From positions 47,601,102-47,665,101 of the forward strand of contig JASEVX010000001.1 of assembly GCA_031761405.1 (NCBI GenBank): a DNA stretch of 64,000 nt. Reading direction: 5' to 3'. The translations under genes and the position numbers were made by a program. Below the pieces are notes generated by a model that worked only from the letters and a program-made list of their open reading frames with translations, was not told the DNA's origin and did not search any database. The DNA is from Serripes groenlandicus. Taxonomy: Eukaryota; Mollusca; Bivalvia; Cardiida; Cardiidae. How positions within the stretch are numbered: position 1 is the first letter of the stretch; each line of letters begins with the position of its first letter. Below, piece by piece: positions 53,841 to 64,000 of this stretch.

Positions 53841-54334
53841 ACAATTTAGCTGTTATATTGTTACAAGTGTGGTCTACTTGTGAAATAATTAGTATTAAAA
53901 AGGAGGAAGTTCATGTCTTCAGCAATTTAACCGTTTTCTCAATGTTTTAAGCGATTAAAGGTTTTCATTGTTGCTTCAGACATGGAAAGGGTTTAATAGC
54001 TTTTTATTGCATGTAGATTTAAATCCCAAAATGTATTAATTTGTTGGTTTTTTTGACAAATACAAAACATCCAAAATCCTGACCAAAAGAAATCCTGAAA
54101 TTTGTAGATCTATGTGGAATTTCAAAAATCCTGGAATTAATCCTTATGAAAACATTATGTGTATGTTTAGCCTTGCATCAACTTTCTCTTGTGTTGAATT
54201 GTTATAACAACGCTAAGGTAACATCTTGTATTGTCGGAAAGGGTTTACAAAGTTTGACAATTTCTTTTTGAGAAGTAGAGATTATCGGAATAAGTTTCAT
54301 GAATAACCATCTTTTACAGGTAATCTGTTATTAA

Positions 54335-54543
54335 GCCCTGTCCCACATACAACAAATCTGCAGCAGACGACTTTGAAAACCCGGAAAGTTCTCCATAAAA
54401 GATAGCTTTATTGTTAAATAAAGTTTAAAACATTGTGGCAAAAGGAGAAATTGCTCATCATGAGCAATTTCACCTTTGGCTACAATGTTTTCGAAAGTCG
54501 TCTGCTGTTATTGCTTCAAAATGCGTATGCAGGTGGGAAAGGG
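54335..54543 (+). mobile_element. PBM, worn ends
   Basis: TTAA at 54,331-54,334 and 54,544-54,547. Hairpin gaaattgctcatcatgagca with its inverse. End arms gccctgtcccacatac and ggtgggaaaggg. Confidence 0.8.
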
Positions 54544-54559
54544 TTAAAATTAAAGTAAA

Positions 54560-54735
54560 AAATATTGAAAATCTCTATACAAGAAATTATAATTACTGTA
54601 TTGGTTTATTGAATAGATTTGAAAGAATTGTGGCAAAAGGAAAAAAAGATTATTCAGAAGGAGCAGTTTCTTGTAATGCCACAATGTTTTCAAAAGTTGT
54701 TTGCTAAAGATGCAGCAAGTTCGTCTACATTGGTA
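54560..54735 (+). mobile_element. decayed PBM
   Basis: aaaatctctatacaagaaat, ttgtggcaaaaggaaa, tgccacaatgttttcaaaag and ttgtttgctaaagatgcagc in PBM order. No terminal tips. Confidence 0.5.
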
Positions 54736-55204
54736 AACTTAAAAATGTTTTAGGCAACTTTAACTGTGCCTTGTTAAAAGCTGCTCTTGTCAGCTGTAAA
54801 ATTGTGATTTAAGCCCCTGCATCCTTCAGCCTAGCCCCAGATCCTTTGCTACAAGAGCTATAGACACATTTTTAGCCTCGTGCTGGTTTGTTACTCATTG
54901 AGTATGCTTAACTGCTGGGGAGATATACTAATAAAACATTCACGAATTCCAAATAAAACTGAACAAACCAAGGTTTATAGGCATAGGTTCTGACTAAAGG
55001 GTATTTTAGTAGCTTGTAGTTCTGGTGTATGAATTGCAGTCTAGTATTGATCATATTGATTCATTGATTACTCCATCATTCCGATAGACAATTATCCTAG
55101 AAAGAGCCAAATCAAAGAAAACACTAAAAGGCAGACTGCCTGAAAATTTGTCAGACCTTCATAAGTATGAAAAAGATCCCCCCTTAATGCTTTCAATGCA
55201 TTTA
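54736..55204. other. spacer with an old SINE trace
   Basis: tttttagcctcgtgctggtt near 54,870 matches the body of the 26.0-kb SINE (ttctagcctagtactggttt). Otherwise unrecognised. Confidence 0.4.
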
Positions 55205-56935
55205 TTTTTAGCTCAAGGTGAGTTATTGTGATCACCTTTTGTCCGGCGTGCGACAACATCTTCTCCTCCGTAACCAGTCAGTCAATGGGGATGAAACTTC
55301 ACAGAATGCATCCTCTCAATGATCTCACCAGAATTCCTTCAAATGTTTGGGATCCATGCAGAATTCTGGTTTCCATGGCAACCAAAAGAAAAAAAACACT
55401 TCTTCCTCTCCCAAATTATTTGGCTGATTTTTAGCTCACCTGTGCACGAAGTGCTCAAGGTGAGTTATTGTGATCGCCCTATGTCCGGCGTCCGTCGTCC
55501 GTCAACATTTTCTCCTCTGTAACCGGTGGGTCAACTGGGATGAAACTTCACAGAAAGCATCCTCTCAATGTCCTCACCAGAATTCCTTAAAATTTTCGGG
55601 ATCCATGCAGAATTCTGGTTTCCATGGCAACGAAATGAAAAAACTTCAAAATTCTTAAAAAATCTTCTCCTCCGAAAGTGTCAGGCCGATTTTCAAATAA
55701 TTTTGTAGAAATGTTCCTCGGGTGACCCTCTATCAGATTCCTTCAAGCCATGTTGATTGGTTGAAAAACATGGCCGCCAGGGGGGGCGGGGCTATTTTTC
55801 CTTATATGGCTATAGTGCAAACTTAAAAAATCTTCTTCTCCAAAAGTGTCAGGCCGATTTTCAAATCAATTTGTAGAAATGTTCCTTGGGTGACCCTCTA
55901 TCAGATTCCTTCAAGCCATGTTGATTGGTCAAAAACATGGCCGCCAGGGGGCGGGGCTATTTTGCCTTTTATGGTTATAGTGCAAACTTAAAAAATCTTC
56001 AACATCTTCTCCTCAGTAACCGGTGGGTCAATTGGGATGAAACTTCACAGAAAGCATCCTCTCAATGACCTCACCAGAATTCCTTCAAATTTTTGGGATC
56101 CATGCAGAATTCTGGTTTCCATGGCAACGAAACGAAAAAAACTTCAAAATTCTACTTCTCCCTAACTGGTTGGCAGATTTTGAACTTATTTTGTAGAAAT
56201 GTTCCTTGGGTGACTCTCTATCAGATTCCTTGAAGCCATGTTGATTGGTCGAAAAACATGGCCGCCAGGGGGGGCGGGGCTTTTTTGCCTTATATGGCTA
56301 TAGTGAAAACTTAAAAAATCTTCTCCTCCAAAAGTGTCAGGCCGATTTTCAAATAATTTTGTTGAAATATTCCTTGGATGACCCGCTATCAGATTCCTTT
56401 AAGCCATGTTGGTTGGTCGAAAATCATGGCCGCCAGGGGGGGCGGGGCTTTTTTGCCTTATATAGCTATAGTGCAAACTTAAAAAATCTTCTCCTCCAAA
56501 AGTGTTGGGCCGATTTTCAAATAATTTTGTAGAAATGTTCCTTGGATGACCCTCTATCAGATTCCTTCAAGCCATGTTGATTGGTCAAAAAACATGGCCG
56601 CCAGGGGGCGGGGCTATTTTGCCTTTTATTGCTATAGTGAAAACTTAAAAAATCTTCTCCTTCAAAAGTGTCCGGCCGATTTTCAAATAATTTTGTAGAA
56701 ATGTTCCTAGGGTGACCCTCTATCAGATTCCTTAAAGCCAAGTTGATTGGTTGGAAACTATGCCCGCCAGATGGCGAGGCTTATATAGCTAAAGTGAAAA
56801 AAAAAATCAGGTGAGCGATTCCAGGGCCATCATGGCCCTCTTGTTAAAATAATTTTGTAGAAATGTTCCTTTGATTACCCTCTCAGATTCCTTCAATCTA
56901 TGTTGATTGATCAAAAAACATGTTAGCTTTAAATT
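55205..56935 (+). mobile_element. HEL-A copy 8, split by another HEL-A
   Basis: The left part 55,205-55,427 has ttagctcaaggtgagttatt and the 5' module up to tatttggctgattt. The right part 56,846-56,935 resumes with aaataattttgtagaaatgt and ends within a monomer. The junction lies in gattttcaaataattttg, as in the HEL-B nest. Confidence 0.8.
55428..56845 (+). mobile_element. HEL-A copy 9, nested in copy 8
   Basis: 5' variant tgtgcacgaagtgctcaagg, about seven monomers with an embedded second 5' module at about 56,019, and 3' end aaatcaggtgagcgattcca, hairpin, tcttgtt. Shares its 5' variant with the 39.1-kb copy. Confidence 0.88.
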
Positions 56936-57309
56936 GAATTTACCCTTACGAAAAGCAGTTTCTGGCAACACACTTTCGATAAACTGGTAATTAGCTAACA
57001 CTGCACTGACATCTAACTGACTTTCAGTCTGTTGCCAGTTTCTGACATCAGACTGTTGGTACAAATGGTTATAGACTGATAAGATTTTTTTGCCAAAGAT
57101 GGTATGACTACACACTGACAATGACCTGAAAATAACATGTGCAGAAAAACAGACTTGACATTATAGACTGACAATAAAATACTTTAAATCTAATGTGACT
57201 GTTAGTATCTGAATGTTAACTGACAAAAGAAGGACATTAAGCTGGTAATAAATAACACGTGTTACTTTTTGTGTCACCCTGCGTAGCATGGTAGGCACTT
57301 AGGGATTAC
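56936..57309. other. spacer
   Basis: Short recurrent words (cagtctgtt, agactgat) but no known repeat or gene. Confidence 0.4.
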
Positions 57310-59309
57310 TTTTTAGCTCACCTGAGCTTGCTCAAGGTGAGTTATTGTGATCGCCTTTTGTCCTCTCAATGACCTCACCAGAATTCCTTCAAATTTTTGG
57401 GATCCATGCAAAATTCTGATTTCCATGGCAACGAAACCGAAAAAAATTCAAAATTCTTCTTCTCCCAAACTGGTTGGCAGATTTTCAAATAATTTTGGAA
57501 ATGTTCCTTGGATGACCCTCTATCAGATTCCTTCAAGCCATGTTGATTGGTAAAAAAACATGGCCGCCAGGGGGGCGGGGTTATTTTGCGTTATATGGCT
57601 ATAGTGAAAACTTAAAAAATCTTCTCCTCCGAAAGTGTCAGGCCCATTTTCAAATAATTTTGTAGAAATGTTCCTTGGGTGACCCTCTATCAGATTCCTT
57701 CAAGCAATGTTGATTGGTCGAAAAACATGGCCGCCAGGAGCGGCGGGGCTATTTTGCCTTATATGGCTATAGTGCAAACTTAAAAAATCTTCTCCTCCAA
57801 AAGTGTCAGGCCGATTTTCAAGTAATTTTGTAGAAATGTTCCTTGGGTGACCCTGTATCAGATTCCTTCAAGCCAAGTTGATTGGTCGAAAAACATGGCC
57901 GCCAGGGGGGCGGGGCTATTTTGCCTTATATGGCTAGAGTGAAAACTTAAAAAATCTTCTTCTCCGAAAGTGTCTGGCCGATTTTCAAATAATTTTGTAG
58001 AAATGTTCCTTAAGTGACCCTCTATCAGATTCCTTCAAGCCATGTTGATTGGTTGAAAAACATGGCCACCAGGGGGGCAGGGCTATTTTGCCTTATATGG
58101 CTATAGTGAAAACTTAAAAAATCTTCTCCTCCGAAAGTGTCAGGCCGATTTTCAAATAATTTTATAGAAATGTTCCTTGGATGACCCTCTATCAGATTCC
58201 TTCAAGCCAATTTGATTGGTCGAAAAACATGGCCGCCAGGGGGGCGGGACTATTTTGCCTTATATGGCTATAGTGAAAACTTAAAAAATCTTCTCCGAAA
58301 GTGTCAGGCCGATTTTCAAATAATTTTGTAGAAATGTTCCTTGGGTGACCCTCTATCAGATTCCTTCAAGCCATGTTGATTGGTCGAAAAACATGGCCGC
58401 CAGGAGCGGCGGGGCTATTTTGCCTTATATGGCTATAGTGCAAACTTAAAAAATCTTCTCCTCCAAAAGTGTCAGGCCGATTTTCAAGTAATTTTGTAGA
58501 AATGTTCCTTGGGTGACCCTCTATCAGATTCCTTCAAGCCAAGTTGATTGGTCGAAAAACATGGCCGCCAGGGGGGCGGGGCTATTTTGCCTTATATGGC
58601 TAGAGTGAAAACTTAAAAAATCTTCTTCTCCGAAAGTGTCTGGCCGATTTTCAAATAATTTTGTAGAAATGTTCCTTAAGTGACCCTCTATCAGATTCCT
58701 TCAAGCCATGTTGATTGGTTGAAAAACATGGCCACCAGGGGGGCAGGGCTATTTTGCCTTATATGGCTATAGTGAAAACTTAAAAAATCTTCTCCTCCGA
58801 AAGTGTCAGGCCGATTTTCAAATAATTTTATAGAAATGTTCCTTGGATGACCCTCTATCAGATTCCTTCAAGCCAATTTGATTGGTCGAAAAACATGGCC
58901 GCCAGGGGGGGCGGGACTATTTTGCCTTATATGGCTATAGTGAAAACTTAAAAAATCTTCTCCGAAAGTGTCCGGCCGATTTTCAAATAATTTTGTAGAA
59001 ATGTTCCCTAAGTGACCCACTTTCAGATTGCTTCAAGCCATGTTGATTGGTCAAAAAACATGGCCGCCAGTGGGCAGGGCTATTTTGCATTATATGGCTA
59101 TAGTGAAAACTTAAAAAATCTTCTCCTCCAAAAGTGTCAGGCCGATTTTCAAATAATTTTGTAGAAATGTTCCTAGGGTGACCCTCTATCAGATTCCTTC
59201 AAGCCAAGTTGATTGGTCGGAAACTATGGCCGCCAGGGGGCAGGGCTTATATAGCTAAAGTAAAAAAAAAATCAGGTGAGCGATTCCAGGGCCATCATGG
59301 CCCTCTTGT
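57310..59309 (+). mobile_element. HEL-A copy 10, longest array
   Basis: 5' end tttttagctcacctgagctt with the 5' module shortened by deletion (ttttgtcctctcaatgacct), then about ten monomers of 166-168 bp, 3' end tcaggtgagcgattccaggg, hairpin and tcttgttt. Contains a recent four-monomer duplication. HEL-B follows with no spacer. Confidence 0.9.
57735..59066 (+). repeat. 666-bp four-monomer higher-order repeat, two copies
   Basis: The marker caggagcggcggggct occurs at 57,735 and 58,401. The following monomers repeat the same private variants in the same order (ttcaagtaattttg; ggctagagtgaaaac; ccttaagtgaccc; aattttatagaaatg; gggcgggact). Confidence 0.9.
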
Positions 59310-59790
59310 TTTTAGCTCCACTGGCTGAAAGCCAGATGAGCTTATGTCATGGCGAATTGTCCGTCGTGCGTGCGTGCGTGCGTAAACTTTTTCCTTTAAA
59401 CGACTTCTTCTCACTAACCACTTGGCCAAATCTTCTTCTCCGAAAGTGTTGAGCAGATTTTCAAATAATTTTGTAGAAATGTTCTTTGGGTGACCCTCTA
59501 TCAGATTCCTTCAAGCCATGTTGATTGGTTCAAAAATATGGCCGCCATGGGGTGGGGCTATTTTGCCTTATATGGCTATTGTGAAAACTTAAAAAATCTT
59601 CTCCTCCGAAAGTGTCAGGCCGATTTTCAAATAATTTTGCAGAAACATTCCTTGGGTGACACTCTACAAGATTCCTTTAAGCCATGGTGGTTGTTAAAAA
59701 ATATGGCCACTAGGGGGCAGGGCTGTTTGGAGATTTGATTTTTGCCTTATGGCCATGGAGCGATACTGGCCCTCTTGGGCCTCTTGTTTT
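59307..59790 (+). mobile_element. HEL-B copy 5, internally deleted
   Basis: Start ttttagctccactggctgaa shared with the last T bases of HEL-A. Only about two monomers remain; the 5' module jumps at aaccacttggccaaatcttc. 3' end gagcgatactggccctcttg then gcctcttgtttt. Confidence 0.85.
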
Positions 59791-60208
59791 TTGTCCGGCG
59801 TCTGTCTGTCTGTTTGTCCATCACCCTTTTTCATCACACTTTCAATGAGCAGGTGCAGGTGACACATGTGCTCTGTGGAGCACTCCATTCTAGTTTGCTT
59901 GTGGTCTGACAAGAGACCGCCACGAATTCCCACACTCATTTCTTCAACAATCTTGTACACTGGCAAGAACAAACTTTTTAATAATTATGAAATGAAATTA
60001 CAATGGACTACTTTTTGGCACTTTGAAAAAAAAAAAGAGAGAAAATATTGGACTTATTTGGTTTGGAAAATTCAAGACAAGATTGTTAATTTATTGTTGT
60101 CATCAACAATTTTCGCATAGCCCACTGGTTGAACAGGACAGAAAACATTTGGAAAAGAGACAAAAAGACTAATCTGTGATTACAATAGTGTGCCTTTAAT
60201 TCCTATCA
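59791..60208. other. spacer starting with a HEL-like 5' stretch
   Basis: ttttttgtccggcgtctgtc follows the HEL-B end. 59,830-59,970 is GC-richer, with a minus-strand frame holding LPVYKIVEEMSVGIRGGLL; I do not recognise it. Confidence 0.35.
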
Positions 60209-61423
60209 TTAGTCGCCGGGTTATATTTTTAATAGTTTTTCGGAAATGACATGGGAGGAGAGTTATTATTAGATTTTTTTTTTTAAAACGTCTTGAACAT
60301 ATTACAATTGTGATTGTTTAAAAACACTTAGTTATGACACATCTTAAATGAAATAAATAATCCGATGTTTTAAGTTTTTGCAGTTTCTTTATTTTGACTC
60401 GCATTTATGTTTTTTTTGTCTTATTTACGAAGATAAAAGAGTCCCTGCTAGACTTGCAGACTGTTATGTGTCAATATCGAGATAAAAACTACGTCAAATT
60501 CTCCTTTTAATAGCAATTTTAACTTACTGAATGTTATTTTAATGTTCAAAGAGATGTCTTGATTTATGTAGAATTTATTTAATAATGTTAATCAATGAAT
60601 ATCTAAAATAGGAACTGTTTCTAAGCTAAATATGTTGATCAAATGACTACCGAATACCGACTGCGTAGATAAATCTCCTTTGCAGAGAGCCGTTCTTTAC
60701 ACTCACTTACAAATAGTTAATTATAGGTGATTTAAAATGTTTATTTGGATCGAAACATATGAAGAAAAGAACAAACTGAGATAAAACTGGTTTTAATATA
60801 AAAAATACTTTGAATGAACACTCTCTGCCTAAGAACGACAATTATGCGAAAGAGAAACGAATCGGGTCTTTCGTACAAAATTATTTCGTCCTTGACAATT
60901 TGAAATGTGTCATTAGTTTCCCTACAGGCATTTTGCTTACGATCTGCATATTGTTATGCATCATCAACACAAGGGCGCTCACCATTATATCATTTTAAAA
61001 CACACTCTCTGCCTATAAAGAGAGTGTAAAGAACGACAACTATGCTAAGAAGAAACGAATCGGGTCTTTCATACAAAATAATTTCGTCCTTGACAATTTT
61101 AAATGTGTCATTAGATTCCCTAGACACATTTTGCTTGCGATCTGCATATTGTTATGCATCATTCACACAAGGGCGCTCATCATTATATCATTTTAAAACA
61201 TGAGTAGACTAATGATTGGCAAGATTACTCATTACCTGTTTATGATCAATAATTAGTTGGCTGTGTGTATGGTCAACCTACCTTAGAATGGAGATTGATC
61301 ATAAACAATGAAAGGCTTCAATTATATTTCAATGAAGGACATTCACTTCGTTGACAAAAAAATGCAAGTTATGATACATTTTTCACCAACCCTGATGTTC
61401 CAATATGCCCCTCAGTTGATAAC
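60209..61423 (-). mobile_element. Helitron-like copy 2
   Basis: Inverse orientation of 26,854-28,398. The CTAA end is at 60,209-60,212, but the terminal hairpin has lost one arm. The 5' part is cut at gttgataac where HEL-J begins. It contains a 190-bp duplication not present in copy 1. Confidence 0.7.
60817..61201. repeat. about 190-bp tandem duplication in Helitron copy 2
   Basis: Units beginning cactctctgcct at about 60,817 and 61,003 share acgaatcgggtctttc, atttcgtccttgacaattt and gatctgcatattgttatgca. Copy 1 has a single unit (27,680-27,870). Confidence 0.85.
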
Positions 61424-62634
61424 TTTTTTTAGCTTACCTATGCACGAAGTGCAAGGTGAGCTATTGTGATCACATTTTGTCCGGCATCCGTCCGTCGTCT
61501 TTCGTGCGTCGTCAACATTTGAGCTTGTTAACACTCTACAGGCTACATTTTGCATCCAATCTTCATGAAAGTTTATCAGAACGTTCATCTCCATAAACTC
61601 TTGGATAAGTTCGAAACTGGGCCATATGAGGTCAAAAACGAGGTCACAAGGTCGAATTGAAGGGAAATCTTGTTAACACTCTGGAGGCCACATTTTCAAC
61701 TTGAGCATGTTGAAACTTTATCAGAATGTTTGTCTTGATGATATGTAGGTCAAGTTCGAACATGGGTCACGTCGGGTCAAAAAGTAGGTCACTAGGTCAA
61801 ATTGAAGGAAAATCTTGTTAACACTTTTGATGCCGCATTTTTTGCTTCAGCAGCTTGAAATTCTGTCAGAATGTTTGTCTTAAAGATATCTAGTTCAAGT
61901 TCAAATATGGGTCATATTGGATCAGAAACTAGGTCACTAGGCCAAATTGAAGGAAAATCTTGTTAACACTTTGGATGCCGCATTTTTTGCTTCAGCAGCT
62001 TGAAATTTGGTCAGAATGTTTGTCTTAATGATATCTAGGCCAAGTTCCGATATGGGTCATATTGGATCAGAAACTAGGTCAATAAAGGAAAATATTGTTC
62101 TTCTTAACACTCTGGATACTGCATTTTTAATTTCAGCATGATGAAACTTTATCAGAATGTTTTTCTTGATGATATGTAGGCCAAGTTCGAATATGGGACA
62201 TGCTGGGTCAAAAACTAGGTCACTAGATCAAATTGAAGGAAAATCTTGTGAACACTTTGAATGCCGCATTTTTTGCTTCAGCAGCTTGAAATTTGGTCAG
62301 AATGTTTGTCTGAATTATATGTAGGTCAAGTTCGAATATGGGTCATATTGGATCAGAAACTAGGTCAATAAAGGAAAATATTGTTCAAACTCTGGAGGCC
62401 GCATTTTTACTTTGAGCAAGTTGAAACTTTGTCAGAATGTTGTCTTGATGATATCTAGTCCATGTTGGAATATGGGTCATATCAGGTAAAAAAATATAGA
62501 TCACTAGGCCAAATGAAGGAAAATATTATTAACACTGTGGAGGTTACATTCAGAATAATTGTCTTGATGTGTTTTGCATTGCAGTACATTGTATAATTAA
62601 GGTGAGCGATCCAGGGCCATCATGGCTCTCTTGT
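61424..62634 (+). mobile_element. HEL-J: HEL-A-like ends with a different core
   Basis: 5' end ttttttagcttacctatgca with stem cacgaagtg, then gtccggcatccgtccgtcgt. The core has about seven units of about 145 bp (aatcttgttaacac, gcttgaaatt.ggtcagaatg, taggtcaagttcgaatatgg). The 3' end is aaggtgagcgatccagggcc, the hairpin and tctcttgttttt, matching HEL-A ends. The core is unrelated to the HEL-A monomer. Confidence 0.85.
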
Positions 62635-63047
62635 TTTTTAAAAAGAATTGCCCAGCTTTGTATGTGGAAGAGTCCATAGTCAATTCTAGGAATATCAATA
62701 TAAAATGGTGTGTTGGGAATTCAACAGTATAGAGCCTGGTCAGAGGGCATGGATGCCCAGCAGGTTACCGAGTTTCACAAAATCGGTTCAAAGTGTTAAA
62801 GCTGTATTTAATGTTTAACAATCACATATATATATATATATATATAACCAGCTCATGTATAACAATGTTAATATCAAAATTCGTTTACAATTTGGTTTAA
62901 CAAAATTGTGGGCAAATGAATTTATATTAATTTTCTTTCAAGGACAACACTTTTGAAGTTGATTCACAATCTTGCTGTCATGTCCAGACTTTTGTTATAG
63001 TCATTGACTATAAGCAGGTGAGATATTTTGTTTCTTTGAAACAGTGA
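62635..63047. other. spacer with a (TA)n microsatellite
   Basis: (TA)n at about 62,826-62,847; otherwise unrecognised. Confidence 0.5.
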
Positions 63048-63967
63048 TTTTTAGCTCCACTGGCCAGTCAAGCTTATGTCATGGCGAATTGTCCGTCGCG
63101 CGTGCATGCATGCGTCCGTTAACTTTTTTCATTCAAACAACTTCTCCCTAACCACTTGGCCAATTAGGACGAAACTTCATAGGAAGCATCCTCTCAATGT
63201 CCTCTCCTGAATTCCTTAATTTTTTTTGGATCCATGCAAAATTCTGGTTTCCATGGCAACCAAAAGAAAAAAATAGTGTAAACTTAAAAACTCTTCTCTG
63301 AAAGTGTCTGGCCGATTTCCAAATAATTTTGTAGAAATGGTCCTTGGGTGACTCTTTATCATATTCCTTCAAGCCAAGTTGATTGATCAAAAAACATAGC
63401 CGCCAGGGGGCGGGGCTATTTTGCCTTATATGGCTATAGTGAAAACTTAAAAAATCTTTTCTCCTCCGAAAGTGTCGGGTCGATTTTCAAATAAATTTTC
63501 AGAAATGTTCCTAGGGAGATCTTCTATCAGATTCCTTCAAGCCATGTTGATTGGTTGAAAACTATGGCCGCCAGGGGTCGGGGCTATTTTGCCTTATATG
63601 GCTATAGTGAAAACTTAAAAAAAAGCTTCTCCGAAAGTGTCCGGCTGATTTTCAAATAATTTTGTAGAAATGTTCCTAGGGTGACCTGCCATCAGATTAC
63701 TTTAAGTGATGTTGATTGATCGAAAAACTATGGGTTTATTTTTTGGCCTTATATGGCATAAGTGAAAACTTAAAAAAAATCTCCGAAAGTGTCGGGCTGA
63801 TTTTCAAATAATTTTGTAGAAATGTTCTTAGGGTGACCCTCTATCCGATTCCTTCAAGCCATGTTGATTGTTCAAAAGACATGGCGATCAGGGGGCGGGG
63901 CTGTTTGGAGATTTAGTTTTTGCCTAATGGCCGTGGAGTGATACTGGCCCTCTCGGGCCTCTTGTTT
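63048..63967 (+). mobile_element. HEL-B copy 6
   Basis: ttagctccactggccagtca (hairpin shortened), gtccgtcgcgcgtgcatgca, about five monomers, end ggccgtggagtgatactggc then the hairpin ccctctcgggcc and tcttgttt. Confidence 0.85.
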
Positions 63968-64000
63968 CATTTCTAGCACAAAGTTTTACTCACTGAATAA

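Noticed and set aside
59830..59970. Captured coding exon on the minus strand (LPVYKIVEEMS...)
   Set aside because: It is GC-richer and open, but I recognise no protein and see no splice-site support; kept only as a spacer note.

Overview
This window reads as a repeat-dense, AT-rich intergenic or heterochromatin-like stretch of an animal nuclear genome, most probably a bivalve mollusc. The evidence is the repeat content: elements with tandem cores of about 145-168 bp that resemble the 'pearl'/BIV160-type repeats described from bivalves, tRNA-derived SINEs ending in short CAAT or ATTC tracts, and a transposase relic with GT-AG introns. I see no bona fide host protein-coding gene, rRNA or functional tRNA. 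Most longer open frames lie inside the tandem repeats, where a period of about 168 bp (56 codons) keeps frames open by arithmetic.

Four repeat populations explain most of the sequence. (1) About 25 rolling-circle (Helentron/HINE-like) non-autonomous elements fall into at least ten families. They share one plan: a T-run, a family-specific terminal motif often followed by a small hairpin, a GTC(C/T)GTC-rich stretch, usually a tandem core, the inverse of the terminal motif, in most families a small 3' hairpin, and an end in CTTGTT. All of them point the same way (+). I label the families HEL-A to HEL-J. (2) A piggyBac-like MITE family of about 220 bp (here 'PBM') has CCCTTTCCC...GGGAAAGGG ends, TTAA target duplications and an internal hairpin. 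More than 25 copies, young and old, occur in both orientations. (3) Other DNA transposons: a second piggyBac-like element (1.0-2.1 kb), two hAT-like elements (18.5 and 24.9 kb), a MULE relic with recognisable transposase exons (13.4-14.8 kb), a 4-kb element bounded by AAGCTTGC-rich inverted arrays (11.8-15.8 kb), a 1.05-kb element present twice in opposite orientation (5.1 and 23.2 kb), and canonical Helitron-like copies ending in CTAA (26.9, 52.5 and 60.2 kb). (4) tRNA-derived SINEs, three with clear target-site duplications.

Layout. 0-3.7 kb: SINE, piggyBac-like element, then HEL-C joined directly to HEL-B. 3.7-11.6 kb: AT-rich DNA with one copy of the inverted 1.05-kb element and many PBM copies. 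11.6-16.6 kb: a duplicated PBM locus, one copy carrying the 4-kb insertion and the other still empty. 16.7-24.5 kb: a foldback region with CRE-type sites, nested PBMs, the HEL-D array and the second 1.05-kb element copy. 24.9-30 kb: hAT element, SINE, HEL-F split by a Helitron, HEL-G. 31-50 kb: mostly HEL-A and HEL-B arrays, several nested. 50-55 kb: old repeats, SINEs, PBMs and a divergent Helitron. 55-64 kb: large HEL-A arrays with a four-monomer duplication, HEL-B, a Helitron and HEL-J.

The components relate as layers of insertion, not as a pathway. PBMs host PBMs, hAT, HEL and foldback elements, and HEL elements insert into each other at one recurrent site of the core monomer. This gives a relative chronology, and two of the arrays also spread near-perfect transcription-factor motifs (AGGTCA direct repeats, CArG and GC boxes).
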